From an uncultured Verrucomicrobiota bacterium (GTDB taxonomy: Bacteria > Verrucomicrobiota > Verrucomicrobiia > Limisphaerales > UBA9464): a DNA stretch of 64,000 bases. Under the pieces are notes generated by a model, which had not been told where the DNA came from, did not search any database, and saw only the letters and a list, made by a program, of their open reading frames with translations. The position numbers and the translations under genes are program-made. Of the stretch, positions 17,210 through 26,201 are shown one piece after another; positions within the stretch are counted from its first letter, which is position 1; every line of letters begins with the position of its first letter. The DNA is taken from contig CAIVQB010000133.1 of the NCBI GenBank assembly GCA_903907925.1, forward strand, positions 39,149-103,148. The letters are read 5' to 3'.

Positions 17210-20200
17210 ATGCGTTCGAACGCCCTTGTTCAGATCCGTCGTCTTGCCGCCGCCGCCGTCGCGTCGGCCCTGCTCGTCCCGGCCTCCGCCCAACATCAAT
17301 TGTCGTCGACCGGCTACCCGGCCAAGATCGCCGGAGCTTCCGATGAAGCCGAGAAGGCCATCAAACGGTTCCAGTTGCCACCAGGATTCAAGTGCGAGGT
17401 CTGGGCGGCCGAACCGGATCTGGCCCAGCCGGTTGCCTTCTACATGGACGACACCGGCAAGGTCTACGTCTGCGAAACCTTCCGCCATAGCCAGGGCGTC
17501 GATGACATCCGTGGGCATCCGGACTGGCTCGATGAGGAACTCGCCTCCAAGACCGTCGAGGACCGCGTCGCCCTCCTGAAACGCCATTTCAACAACGACC
17601 TGCGGTCCTACACCGCCCACACGGAGCGGGTTCGTTTGCTCACCGACACTCACGGTCTGGGGCGCGCCGATCACTCAACGGTGTTTGCCGAGGGCTTCAC
17701 CAACATCCTCGACGGCATCGCCGCCGGCGTCATCGCCCGGGGCAATGATGTCTATCTCGCCAACATTCCGAACGTCTGGCTGTTGCGGGACACCGACGGC
17801 GACGGTATCGCGGATCAGCGCAAGAGCCTCAGCTACGGCTATGGCGTTCGCGGCGGATTCCTCGGCCATGACCTGCACGGATTTGCCTGGGGTCCGGACG
17901 GCAAGCTCTACTACAGCATCGGTGATCGTGCGGGCAACATCCTGGTCAATGGCCGCTATGTCGGATTCCCGGATGGCGGCTCGGTGTTTCGTTGTAACGC
18001 CGACGGATCCGAACTTGAACAGTTCACCTACGGCCTCCGCAATCCGCAGGAGCTGGTCTTTGATGATTTCGGCAACCTGTTCACTGGAGACAACAATTCC
18101 GACGGTGGAGATCAGGCGCGCTGGACCTACCTGGTGGAAGGCGCCGACAACGGATGGCGCATCGGGTATCAATTCCTGGAGAACCGGAATTCCTACACGC
18201 CACGGGGTCCGTGGAACGCCGAGAAAATGTGGTATCCGCAGAACCCGGATCAGCCCGCCTACATCGTCCCGCCGATCAAGAACATCGCCGCCGGTCCGAG
18301 CGGCGTGAGCTACTATCCCGGTACTGGTGCGACCCCGGAATGGCGCGGCATGTTCACCTTGGTGGATTTTCGCGGCAGCAGCAGCGGTTCGGGAATCCAT
18401 CGCTTCAAGCTGAAACCCCACGGGGCCAATTTTGAACTGGTCGAGGCCGACAAGATGATCTGGTCCATCCTCGCCACCGATGGCGACTGGGGGCCGGACG
18501 GTGCCTATTACGTTCTCGATTGGGTGGAAGGCTGGAACCAGAACGGCAAGGGCCGGATTTACAAGATGACGCACGAGCAGGGAATTCGCGCACCCATCGT
18601 GGCGGAAACCAAGAAACTCCTCGCGGCCGGGTTTGATCAGCGGTCGCCGAAGGAACTTCTTGGACTGCTGGCCCATCCGAATCAACGGGTCCGTCAGGGC
18701 GCTCAATTTGCCCTCGCTGCACGGGGTGAACCTTCTCTCACCGCACTTGTGAAGCTGGCCCGGAACCCCGGCGATCTCCACGCGCGGGTCCACGCCATCT
18801 GGGCGATCGGGCAGATCGAAGCGAAGGTCCGCAAGGTCGGCGTGGCCGCGCCCACGGAAAGTCTCGATGCCCTCGTCGCCTTGATGTCAGACGCCGAGAT
18901 GGAGGTTCGGGCCAATGCCGCCCGTGTTCTTGGAGACGCCGTCTATCCGCGTGCTTACGAAGCCTTGGTACGAGCAGCCTCCGATTCTAACGCCCGGGTC
19001 CAATCCCTGGCGGTCATCGCCCTGTCCAAACTGGGTCGCTCCGAGGCCGTTCCCGCCGTCCTGGCGATGTTGAAATCGAACGCCGACGCGGATCCCACGC
19101 TGCGTCATGCCGGCGTCGTGGCCCTGGTGCGTTGTGCGTCGCCTGACCAGATCATCGCCCTGGCGTCGAATCCGTCGGAATCCCTGCGCCTCGCGGCGGT
19201 CATCGCCCTGCGACGGTTGCAACGCTCTGAAATAGCGCTGTTCCTGCAGGATTCATCGGCGCGAATTGTTGTGGAAGCCGCCAGGGCCATCAACGACGAG
19301 CCCATTTCCGGTGCGGTGCCCGATCTCGCCCTGTTGATCGACAAGGGCCCGTGGAATGACCTACCGAACTCCGGCGCGGATCTGGTGCGCCGGATCATCA
19401 ACGCCAACTACCGCACCGGCACCCGGCAGTCCGCCGCCGCCCTTGCCCAATATGCGGCCGCGGACCGACCGGAATGGGCGCGAATCGACGCACTCGCGGC
19501 ACTCGGCGATTGGCCGGCCAATGGCGGACGCGATCGCATCACCGGCCTGTGGCGCCCGACCGCCTTTACCCGTGATGCCAAGATTCCGGGTGATGCTTTG
19601 AAGCCGGTGCTGGCGTCGATGGTCCGATCCGCGCCGAACAAGATCCGCGCTCGTGCCGCCCGGGCTGCTGGTTCCTTGGGCCTGATCGAGACCGCTCCGC
19701 TCCTCGCCGAACTGGCGGTGAACCAACAGGTCAGCGGTGACGCGCGATCGGAGGCATTGAAGGCCCTCGCCGCACTGCACGCGCCCCAACTCGCCGAGGT
19801 GTTGTCGAAGGCCGCCGATGATCCGGACGAAACGGTCCGCAAGACCGCCCTCAGTCTCAGCGCGCAGGTTTCTTCCAACCCGACGCCGATCGTGCCCCTG
19901 CCGGCCGCCGCAAACGCTTCCACCACCGCCGCCCCCGCGACCGCCCCCAATCCGTTGGCCCGGTTCATTTCCGTTCTCGCCAAAGGCTCCATTTCGGAAC
20001 GCCAGAACGCGCTCACCACGGTTGCCGGCATCGAAGGCAAGGCCGCCGACGGTCTTCTCTCGCATTGGATGGTCGATCTTCAGGCCGGAAAAGTCGCACC
20101 CGAACTCCAGCTCGACGTGCTCGATGCGGCCGCCCGGCGTCCCGCTTTGAAATCAATGGTGACGAAATGGGAGGAGGGCCTTCCCAAGCTGGCCGAGAAT

Positions 20201-20650
20201 GACATCAATCCGTGGAAGGTGTGTCTGGTCGGCGGCAATGCCGATGAAGGTCGCAAGGTCTTCCTCGAAAAAGCCGAGGTCAGTTGCGTTCGCTGCCACA
20301 AGATCAAGGGCGAGGGCGGTGAGGTGGGTCCGGAGCTGACCGGCATCGTTGCGAAACGCGGTCGCGAATACGTGCTGCGCTCCATTCTTTATCCCAACGC
20401 GGAAATCGCCCAGGGCTTCGAGAGCGTGCTCGTCAACATGAAGAACGGCACCACCTACGCCGGTGTCATCAAATCGGAGACTGCCACGGAACTGGAGGTC
20501 AACTCACCCGAGGACGGAATGCTCAAGCTCAAGAAAGCCGACATCACCAGCCGTGAAAAAGGCCTGAGCGGAATGCCGGAGGGATTCTCAGGCGTCCTCA
20601 CCAAGCAGGAGATCCGCAACCTGGTGGAGTTCCTGGCGAGCAATCCGTGA
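17210..20650 (+). CDS. PVC-type heme-binding membrane-bound dehydrogenase-like protein with HEAT repeats
   Basis: A 1146-residue exported protein with a signal peptide (AAAAVASALLVPASAQ). Residues about 45-460 form a glucose/sorbosone dehydrogenase-like propeller (GFLGHDLHGFAWGPDGKLYYSIGD, GLRNPQELVFDDFGNLF, DNNSDGGDQARW). Residues about 480-900 are HEAT-type helical repeats. A Pro/Ala linker follows, then a c-type cytochrome domain with SCVRCHKIKGEGGEVGPELTG around residue 1025. The C-terminus has the segment GTTYAGVIKSETATELEV, usual in this family. The architecture is characteristic of Planctomycetes and Verrucomicrobia, where it is thought to oxidise sugars in the periplasm and pass electrons to the heme. 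It stands alone between metF and the bio genes. Confidence 0.92.
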   Translation: MRSNALVQIRRLAAAAVASALLVPASAQHQLSSTGYPAKIAGASDEAEKAIKRFQLPPGFKCEVWAAEPDLAQPVAFYMDDTGKVYVCETFRHSQGVDDIRGHPDWLDEELASKTVEDRVALLKRHFNNDLRSYTAHTERVRLLTDTHGLGRADHSTVFAEGFTNILDGIAAGVIARGNDVYLANIPNVWLLRDTDGDGIADQRKSLSYGYGVRGGFLGHDLHGFAWGPDGKLYYSIGDRAGNILVNGRYVGFPDGGSVFRCNADGSELEQFTYGLRNPQELVFDDFGNLFTGDNNSDGGDQARWTYLVEGADNGWRIGYQFLENRNSYTPRGPWNAEKMWYPQNPDQPAYIVPPIKNIAAGPSGVSYYPGTGATPEWRGMFTLVDFRGSSSGSGIHRFKLKPHGANFELVEADKMIWSILATDGDWGPDGAYYVLDWVEGWNQNGKGRIYKMTHEQGIRAPIVAETKKLLAAGFDQRSPKELLGLLAHPNQRVRQGAQFALAARGEPSLTALVKLARNPGDLHARVHAIWAIGQIEAKVRKVGVAAPTESLDALVALMSDAEMEVRANAARVLGDAVYPRAYEALVRAASDSNARVQSLAVIALSKLGRSEAVPAVLAMLKSNADADPTLRHAGVVALVRCASPDQIIALASNPSESLRLAAVIALRRLQRSEIALFLQDSSARIVVEAARAINDEPISGAVPDLALLIDKGPWNDLPNSGADLVRRIINANYRTGTRQSAAALAQYAAADRPEWARIDALAALGDWPANGGRDRITGLWRPTAFTRDAKIPGDALKPVLASMVRSAPNKIRARAARAAGSLGLIETAPLLAELAVNQQVSGDARSEALKALAALHAPQLAEVLSKAADDPDETVRKTALSLSAQVSSNPTPIVPLPAAANASTTAAPATAPNPLARFISVLAKGSISERQNALTTVAGIEGKAADGLLSHWMVDLQAGKVAPELQLDVLDAAARRPALKSMVTKWEEGLPKLAENDINPWKVCLVGGNADEGRKVFLEKAEVSCVRCHKIKGEGGEVGPELTGIVAKRGREYVLRSILYPNAEIAQGFESVLVNMKNGTTYAGVIKSETATELEVNSPEDGMLKLKKADITSREKGLSGMPEGFSGVLTKQEIRNLVEFLASNP

Positions 20651-20871
20651 GTCGAACCGGTCGGGCCGATTCGAAGCGGAAAAATCGAGAGGCGCGGCGG
20701 TCGATTGGAATCGTTGGCAACTGCCGGGTGCGTGGTTGCGCATTGTGAAACCGCGGGAATCCGAGGGCGCGTCACCCGTGTCGGATTTTCAGCGATCCGT
20801 ACCATTCGTGAATTAGGTAGTCCGCAGTCCTGCAGTCCCCGGGGGGGCCAACCTCCCGGGGAGCAGAGCGG

Positions 20872-20925
20872 ATGGACGGATTTGACCCCGTCGGGTGGCG
20901 TACCACGCACCCGGTTCGTCGGGCG
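20872..20925. repeat. Interior-only copy of the 110-bp element
   Basis: GACGGATTTGACCCCG followed by GGCGTACCACGCACCCGG matches the interior of the 14206-14321 element (GACGGATTCAACGCCCC, then CGTACCACGCTCCCGG) in the same order and spacing. The inverted GGTAGGGC ends seen in the other two copies are missing here, so this copy looks decayed. Confidence 0.45.
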
Positions 20926-20952
20926 CCCACCCCAGCGGAACGGCTGCTCCTG

Positions 20953-20983
20953 TTCAACTCTTCAACTCTTCAACTCTTCAACC
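20953..20983. repeat. Short tandem repeat, unit TTCAACTC
   Basis: Three perfect copies of the 8-base unit followed by a partial fourth, next to gene-end repeat copy 4. A degenerate two-unit version lies at about 10799-10815, also before a gene-end repeat. It is not in a coding frame. Confidence 0.75.
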
Positions 20984-20985
20984 CG

Positions 20986-21012
20986 TCCGTGCCAATTCGT
21001 GAAATCAGTGTC
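20986..21012 (-). repeat. Dispersed gene-end repeat, copy 4
   Basis: A diverged copy retaining AATTCGTGAAATCAGTGTC, with about 10 bases of the internal part deleted compared with copies 1 and 2. It begins 17 bases beyond the bioA stop, keeping the same orientation relative to the minus-strand gene as copies 1 and 2. Confidence 0.6.
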
Positions 21013-21028
21013 ATCCGATTGCCTCGAA

Positions 21029-22471
21029 TCAAAAGTCCGGCAGCACCTCATCAATCGAATCACGCAATGCACCGACCATCTTTTCCATCTGACGGCGTGT
21101 GGTGCAATAGGGCGGCATCAGCACGATCACGTTGCCGATCGGGCGGGTCAGGACACCGCGGCGTTTCATCGCTTCACAAACCCTGATTCCGGCCTGCCTG
21201 GCGAGTGGGAAGGCTTCGCGGGTGCGCCAGTTCCGAACCAGTTCGATCCCGGCCATCAAACCGACACGCCGAATATCGCCGACCGCCGGAAGGTCCCAAA
21301 GTTCCCGCAGCAGCGCATCGAACTCAGCTTCGAGGCCGAGTCGGCGGTGCTGGGATTCCTTCGAATGCAGGAGGCGCAGACTGGCCAGTCCGGCCGCCGC
21401 CCCCAGCGCGTTGCCGGTGTAGCTGTGGCCGTGAAAGAAGGTTTTGAACTCGTCGTAGCGGCCCAGGAACAGGGAATAAATGGCGTCGGTGACCAGCGTG
21501 GCGGCCATCGGGAGGTAGCCGCCGGTGAGTCCCTTGGCGAGGGTGACGAGATCGGGTTGCACCGATTCCTGATGACAGGCCAGCAGGGGCATCTTTCGGA
21601 CGCCGCGTCGCGCCGGCCCGGCTCCCGCCCGCCCGAAACCGGTCATCACCTCGTCAGCGATCAGCAAGGCCCCGTGGTGTCGGGCGATCTCCGCCGTTTT
21701 TCCCAGCCATCCCGGCGGCTGCGGAATCATTCCCGCCGCGCCCTGGATCAACGGTTCAACCACGAATGCGGTGATCGGTCGTTTTGATTTCGCGGCCTTC
21801 TCAAACTGTTGCTCGACCTTGGAAACACACTCCCATCCGCACTTTCGATAGGTCCGGGCATCGGCCCGTTCCGGTAGCGCCCGATTGTACGGACAACGAT
21901 AACAATACGGTGCCATCACCTTTTCGGTGTGGAACAATAATCCTGAGTAGGCCTTGTGGAACAAATCCACATGTCCCAGCGAAACCGCGCCGACGGTGTC
22001 GCCATGATAGGCGCCCTCCAGCGACAAAAAACGGGCGGTCTTCAAGCCCCGGGCGCGGCGGGCGTGCCCGTGGGCGAGCTTCAGCGCGACCTCCATTGCC
22101 GTCGAACCGTCGTCGGAAAAGAAGACCCGCTGCAGTTCTGCGGGACCCTTTGCGGGCTTCGCCACCTTCACCAACTCGGCCGCCAGTCGGCTGGCCGGCT
22201 CATTGGCGAATCCGAGAAGCGAGGTGTGGGCGACGCGATCCAACTGCGCACGAATGGCCCGGTTGAGGGCGGGATGCGCGTGTCCGTGCAGGTTGGTCCA
22301 GATGGATGAATTCGCATCGAGATACGAGCGGCCTCGAATGTCCTCCAGGACCGCACCGCGACCGCGGACCAAAATCACCGGCTCCGTTCGGCTCCAATCC
22401 CCCATCTGTGTGAACGGATGCCAGACATGGCGTCGATCCAGGCCGGCGATGGGATGCAGCGGCGGTTTCAT
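21029..22471 (-). CDS. bioA: Adenosylmethionine-8-amino-7-oxononanoate aminotransferase
   Basis: A PLP-dependent class III aminotransferase that converts KAPA to DAPA in biotin synthesis, with SAM as amino donor. At 480 residues it is slightly longer than E. coli BioA (429). The N-terminus has the BioA-type HVWHPFTQM, followed by DANSSIWTNLHGHAHP, FSDDGSTAMEVALKLA and YHGDTVGAVSLG. LIADEVMTGFGRAG contains the PLP-contacting Asp, and LVTLAKGLTGGYLP contains the Schiff-base Lys. A region around residues 180-220 carries several Cys (YCYRCPYNRALP). The start overlaps the bioF stop by 4 bases (ATGA), so the two are translationally coupled. Confidence 0.95.
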   Translation of the reverse strand: MKPPLHPIAGLDRRHVWHPFTQMGDWSRTEPVILVRGRGAVLEDIRGRSYLDANSSIWTNLHGHAHPALNRAIRAQLDRVAHTSLLGFANEPASRLAAELVKVAKPAKGPAELQRVFFSDDGSTAMEVALKLAHGHARRARGLKTARFLSLEGAYHGDTVGAVSLGHVDLFHKAYSGLLFHTEKVMAPYCYRCPYNRALPERADARTYRKCGWECVSKVEQQFEKAAKSKRPITAFVVEPLIQGAAGMIPQPPGWLGKTAEIARHHGALLIADEVMTGFGRAGAGPARRGVRKMPLLACHQESVQPDLVTLAKGLTGGYLPMAATLVTDAIYSLFLGRYDEFKTFFHGHSYTGNALGAAAGLASLRLLHSKESQHRRLGLEAEFDALLRELWDLPAVGDIRRVGLMAGIELVRNWRTREAFPLARQAGIRVCEAMKRRGVLTRPIGNVIVLMPPYCTTRRQMEKMVGALRDSIDEVLPDF

Positions 22472-23676
22472 TGTGGCGAAACCTTCTGGGGACGAGTCTC
22501 CACAACCGCCCGAGTGAAGTCGCGGATGTCGGCTTCCGGATGGTCCGCGGTGAGCGTCACGCGCAGCCGGGCGGCTCCGCGTGCGACCGTGGGAAACCGG
22601 ATGGCCGGAACCAGGAAGCCGCGGACGCGAAGACGTGCCGACCAGCCCGTCGCTTCATCCTCCGCACCCGCGACGAGAGGGAACAAGGCGCCCGGATGCG
22701 CCGGCAGATCGAATCCCGACGAGCGTAGTTCCGACTGGAAAAGATCCTCCCGGGACCCCAGCCGTTGAACCCGTTCCGCTCCCTCGGGTCCCGCCACCAA
22801 TCGAACGCCGGCAAGAGCGGCTGCCGCGGCTGCAGGAACCGGCGCGGTGGAAAAGACAAAGCTGCGGGCGAAGTTGAGGAGGTGATCCCGGAGTCGGTTG
22901 CTCCCGATGATGTAGCCGCCGGAGGCACCGAGCGCCTTTCCAAGAGTTCCCATCTGAACGTCGACGTGATCCGAGAGATTCAATGCCTCGACCAGACCGG
23001 TCCGGCGGGTACCCAGGAGGCCTGCCGCGTGCGCTTCGTCCACCATCAACCAGGCTCCGTATCGTTCCTTGAGTTCCACCAATTCGCGCAGTGGGGCGTG
23101 ATCTCCGTCCATGCTGAACACCGATTCGGTGATGATCAGGATGTGGGCCGGTGGTGCAGCATCGCCCGCCGGCCGTCTCGCCCAGATCAGGATGCGTTCG
23201 AGATCGTCGAGATCGTTGTGACGAAACACCCGCAGCCGGGCACCCGACAACCGGGCAGCGTCCACACAACAGGCATGGACCCGCTTGTCGAGGATCACCA
23301 CGTCGCCGGCTCCCACCAGTGCTGGAACCGCACCCAACGCGGTGGCGTATCCGGTGGAGAAGACCAGCGCGGCCTCGGCCTGCTTCCAAGCGGCCAGCGT
23401 TTCCTCCAATTCGTGGAAAATCCCCAGCGAACCACACACCAGTCGGGAAGCGGTGCTGCCGGCACCCCAGTCACGGGCGGCCCGGCTTGCGGCCTCGATG
23501 AGCACCGGGTGCCGCGCCAGTCCGAGGTAATCGTTCGATGCGAAATTGATGAGCGGAACCCCGTCGAACTCGATTCGCGTGCCGAGTGGATTCTCCATTC
23601 GACGCAACGACCGGCGCAATCCCGCCGCCTCGGTCTCGGCCATGCGGCGGGTCAGGTGGGTGTCGAGGGATTCCAT
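22468..23676 (-). CDS. bioF: 8-amino-7-oxononanoate synthase
   Basis: A PLP enzyme of the alpha-oxoamine synthase family that condenses pimeloyl-ACP/CoA with alanine to KAPA. The ATG at 23676 (MESLDTHLTRRMAETEA) gives 402 residues, in line with BioF (about 385-390). Motifs are INFASNDYLGLARHP, GSTASRLVCGSLGIFHELE, LMVDEAHAAGLLG and TLGKALGASGGYIIG with the PLP Lys. Overlap with bioA identifies the pathway better than sequence alone, since glycine C-acetyltransferase looks similar. It follows an SDR gene after 78 bases and belongs to the minus-strand run from about 26111 to 21029. No bioB, bioC or bioD is in the window. Confidence 0.93.
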   Translation of the reverse strand: MESLDTHLTRRMAETEAAGLRRSLRRMENPLGTRIEFDGVPLINFASNDYLGLARHPVLIEAASRAARDWGAGSTASRLVCGSLGIFHELEETLAAWKQAEAALVFSTGYATALGAVPALVGAGDVVILDKRVHACCVDAARLSGARLRVFRHNDLDDLERILIWARRPAGDAAPPAHILIITESVFSMDGDHAPLRELVELKERYGAWLMVDEAHAAGLLGTRRTGLVEALNLSDHVDVQMGTLGKALGASGGYIIGSNRLRDHLLNFARSFVFSTAPVPAAAAAALAGVRLVAGPEGAERVQRLGSREDLFQSELRSSGFDLPAHPGALFPLVAGAEDEATGWSARLRVRGFLVPAIRFPTVARGAARLRVTLTADHPEADIRDFTRAVVETRPQKVSPQ

Positions 23677-23754
23677 GATGCGCTCCGGCTTCCTATCAGC
23701 GGTGCCCCGCGGGCACAAACCGCATTGCATCCGCGGCGGCAGCACACCCGCGGT

Positions 23755-24480
23755 TCATGACCAGGATCCGATGCGGCTGTCCAACTGAAACATCTGACCG
23801 GACACGTTCTTCATTGCAGCGAGAACCGTGGCGAAGCGGGCCACTTCCCCGGGAGAATTCAGCCGGTTCAAGGTGTTGCTGGCGGCGTGGGCTGCGAGTT
23901 GGGATTCCGTGAGATCGCCGGCCAGTCGGGTCGGAAGGAATCCGGGCAGAATGGCGTTGACCCGAATGTTGTCGGCACCGTGCTCCCGTGCCAGCGCGAC
24001 GGTCAGGCCGACGAGACCGGCTTTCGAGGCGGCGTAGTTGGACTGACCGGCGCGTCCGACCCGCCCGCCGAAACTGGCGATGTTGAGAATGTGACCGTCG
24101 CGCCGATGAATCATTCCCGGGAGAACGGCGCGGGAACACAGGAACGCGCCGCTCAGGTTCACATCCATCACCCGTTGCCATGCGGCTTCACTGAGGCGCG
24201 GCAACACCTCGTCGTCGGCCACGCCGGCGTTGTTGATCAGGACATCAATCCGATTCCATCGGCGGGCCACCTCGGCGCAGACGGATTTGATTTCGTCGGG
24301 CTTCGTTACGTCCATCGCCACCGGCCAGATCGATGGCGACGGAGAGCTGAACGGGTTCGTCCGGCACGCCGCCACCACCTGCCAGCCGCTGTCGGCGAAG
24401 GCCTGCACCAAAGCCCCGCCAAGGCCACCGGCGGCGCCGGTGATCAGAACGACCGGACGGATCGAGTTGTCGACGCTCAT
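23755..24480 (-). CDS. Short-chain dehydrogenase/reductase, FabG-like
   Basis: A Rossmann-fold oxidoreductase of 241 residues. The cofactor motif is LITGAAGGLGGALVQAF (TGxxxGxG). NNAG lies at LINNAGVAD, and the catalytic Ser, Tyr and Lys fall in NIASFGGRVGRAGQSNYAASKAG. This resembles 3-oxoacyl-ACP reductases. The ATG at 24480 overlaps the stop of the amidohydrolase gene by 4 bases; a longer frame to 24534 would run deeper into that gene. Placement just before bioF-bioA suggests a role in making or trimming the pimeloyl chain, but this is inference; SDR substrates cannot be read from sequence. Confidence 0.88.
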   Translation of the reverse strand: MSVDNSIRPVVLITGAAGGLGGALVQAFADSGWQVVAACRTNPFSSPSPSIWPVAMDVTKPDEIKSVCAEVARRWNRIDVLINNAGVADDEVLPRLSEAAWQRVMDVNLSGAFLCSRAVLPGMIHRRDGHILNIASFGGRVGRAGQSNYAASKAGLVGLTVALAREHGADNIRVNAILPGFLPTRLAGDLTESQLAAHAASNTLNRLNSPGEVARFATVLAAMKNVSGQMFQLDSRIGSWS

Positions 24481-25754
24481 GAGATGGCATCGGCTGGGCT
24501 GGAATCTGGGATCGAACCACGCCCGCTGACCCATTCGCCGCCGATCATCGTGCCGGTGACGAGTCCCTCATGATGAAGGATGGCCTCCACAGCGGCGTCC
24601 GGAGAGCCCGCAAATGGAAAGCTGGTCAGATCCGCCCAAGCCCCCGGCACCAGTTCGCCCAATTGTCCCGCCTGTCCGAGCGCGCGGGCTCCATTGACGG
24701 TGGCCATCTCGAGGATGCGCTGCGGTTCCAGGAGCGCGTCGGTTTGTGCCAGAGCTCGGATCTCGTCGAACATCGACAGGCGCGGCCGTGGATCGCGGGG
24801 GCGATGAGTGGACGCCAGACTGTCGGTACCGAGGCAGAGCAGGGTGCCGGTGGCTTCCAGTTCTGGACGCGGGAATCGCGGATGATGGAAATAGGCGTGG
24901 CTTTGCGGGCAGTGGACGACCGACGCGCCGCGTTCTCCGAGCAACCGGGCGTCGTCGTGCCACAGGCGGTTCACGTGCACCGCGAGCAACGATCGGTTCA
25001 GAAGTCCGGATCGTTCCAAAGCGCGCACCGGTGAACCGAGACCGCAGTCATCCATCGGTCGTTGCGATGACAACCAGTCGTACATCGGACCGCGACGATA
25101 CATGAACATCTCGAACTCCGCCTCGGACTCGGCGACGTGAACCGTGACCGGCCAGCGGTGTTCGATCGCGGCTCGACCGGTGGCAGTGAGAAGATCCGGA
25201 GTGGTGGAATAGGGGGCATGCGGGGAAAGTCCCAGCCCGCCCCGTCCGGGTTCCGACGACTGGAGCAATTGCGCCGCCGCCTCCACCAGGTGCATCGGCG
25301 ATACCTTTGGTCGCAGCGCGGTCAGTTCGAAAAAGGACCAGACCCGCAGGGGTGTGGCGGCGCGGCAGACGCCCAACAATTCGGGGACGGATTCGATGTT
25401 GGCGACCGTGGTCGTTCCGCTTTCCAGCAGTTGTCGCGCACCGGTGAGCCATGAGGCCGCATATTCGCTGAAACCCCAGGCGGATTTTGCCGCATGGATT
25501 GATTTCAGCCATTCGGTGAAATTCCGCGACGGAGCCAGCTGGCCGGCCAGGTCGGTGTAGTCGAGATGACAATGCGCGTTGACGAATCCGGGCATCAACA
25601 GGCTGTCGCCGAGATCGGTCACCGGCCCGCTCGCGTGCGGGCGCACGTCCGCCCAACGCCCGGCGGCGACGATTCTTCCGTCCAAAATCAGAACCGCGCC
25701 GTCCTCCAGGGGCGGCGCGGTGACGGGGACGAGTGTTCGGGCCCGAAGGATCAC
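24477..25754 (-). CDS. Amidohydrolase-superfamily deaminase/hydrolase
   Basis: A metal-dependent hydrolase of 425 residues from the Atz/Trz-cytosine deaminase branch. Metal ligands are visible as NAHCHLD (HxH), TVHVAESEAEF, HCPQSHAYF and GTDSLAST (catalytic Asp). The N-terminal ARTLVPVTAPPLEDGAVLILDGRIVAAG is the usual small beta-domain. Related enzymes deaminate nucleosides or aminofutalosine, or dechlorinate triazines; I cannot assign the substrate. The start is GTG at 25754, 3 bases after the raiA stop. The stop overlaps the SDR start. It may be part of a raiA-to-bioA transcription unit. Confidence 0.85.
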   Translation of the reverse strand: MILRARTLVPVTAPPLEDGAVLILDGRIVAAGRWADVRPHASGPVTDLGDSLLMPGFVNAHCHLDYTDLAGQLAPSRNFTEWLKSIHAAKSAWGFSEYAASWLTGARQLLESGTTTVANIESVPELLGVCRAATPLRVWSFFELTALRPKVSPMHLVEAAAQLLQSSEPGRGGLGLSPHAPYSTTPDLLTATGRAAIEHRWPVTVHVAESEAEFEMFMYRRGPMYDWLSSQRPMDDCGLGSPVRALERSGLLNRSLLAVHVNRLWHDDARLLGERGASVVHCPQSHAYFHHPRFPRPELEATGTLLCLGTDSLASTHRPRDPRPRLSMFDEIRALAQTDALLEPQRILEMATVNGARALGQAGQLGELVPGAWADLTSFPFAGSPDAAVEAILHHEGLVTGTMIGGEWVSGRGSIPDSSPADAIS

Positions 25755-25757
25755 GAC

Positions 25758-26111
25758 TCAGGCGGACTTTTGGCGCGCCTCTTTCAGGCGGGCGGCGACT
25801 TTGTGTTTCTTCGCCTTCGATTTGCTGTGCTTGTGCCGGATCTGCTGTTCGAGCTTCCGGGTCACGGTGTCGATGGCGGTGTAAAGATCGGCTTCCTTGT
25901 CTTCGGCAAACAGATCGTTGCCCCGAATGCCGAGGCGGATCGAACACTTGAAGGTCTTGCTGGGCGTGCGGGGAGTGTGGTCCTTCTCCAGACAAACCCG
26001 GGCGTCGAGAAGCCAGCGATCGATGTGCTCCAGCTTCTCCAGCTTGGAGAGCACGTGCTGCTCGATCGCGTCGGTCAAAGTCACGTTGTGCGTGGTGAGG
26101 ATGAATTTCAT
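25758..26111 (-). CDS. raiA: Ribosome hibernation promoting factor, short form
   Basis: A small ribosome-associated protein of the HPF/YfiA family, 117 residues from ATG 26111 (MKFILTTHNVTLTDAIEQHV). It binds the 30S decoding region in stationary phase and stabilises inactive ribosomes. The fold signature is EKLEHIDRWLLDARVCLE...FKCSIRLGIRGNDLFAEDKEADLYTAIDTVTRKLEQQIRKH-like, ending in a Lys/Arg-rich tail (HKHSKSKAKKHK). The longer frame to 26309 adds an unrelated Arg-rich leader. The short form lacks the C-terminal dimerisation domain of long HPF. It heads the minus-strand run ending in bioA and is divergent from the luxE-like gene. Confidence 0.9.
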   Translation of the reverse strand: MKFILTTHNVTLTDAIEQHVLSKLEKLEHIDRWLLDARVCLEKDHTPRTPSKTFKCSIRLGIRGNDLFAEDKEADLYTAIDTVTRKLEQQIRHKHSKSKAKKHKVAARLKEARQKSA

Positions 26112-26201
26112 TCCGGGACAAAGGTGCGGACGAAGCGGCTCTTTTTCAACCGGCGAGTCGCGCGGGGCCGCTTTCCCACCCTTTCGCACCCGGGCCGCCG
26201 C

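Larger units (their letters stand above)
20651..21028. other. Convergent intergenic gap rich in repeats
   Basis: No gene is seen in these 378 bases. They hold a GC-only hairpin (CCCCGGG 20837-20843 with CCCGGGG 20855-20861, no T tail), the interior of the 110-bp repeat at about 20872-20925, an 8-base tandem repeat at 20953-20983 and copy 4 of the gene-end repeat at 20986-21012. Confidence 0.6.

Noticed and set aside
20837..20861. Intrinsic terminator after the PVC heme protein gene
   Set aside because: The hairpin is strong but is followed by AGCAGAGCGG rather than a T run, and it lies almost 190 bases past the stop.
22765..23760. A long plus-strand frame across bioF
   Set aside because: It is antisense to well-conserved PLP-enzyme motifs and has no domain of its own.
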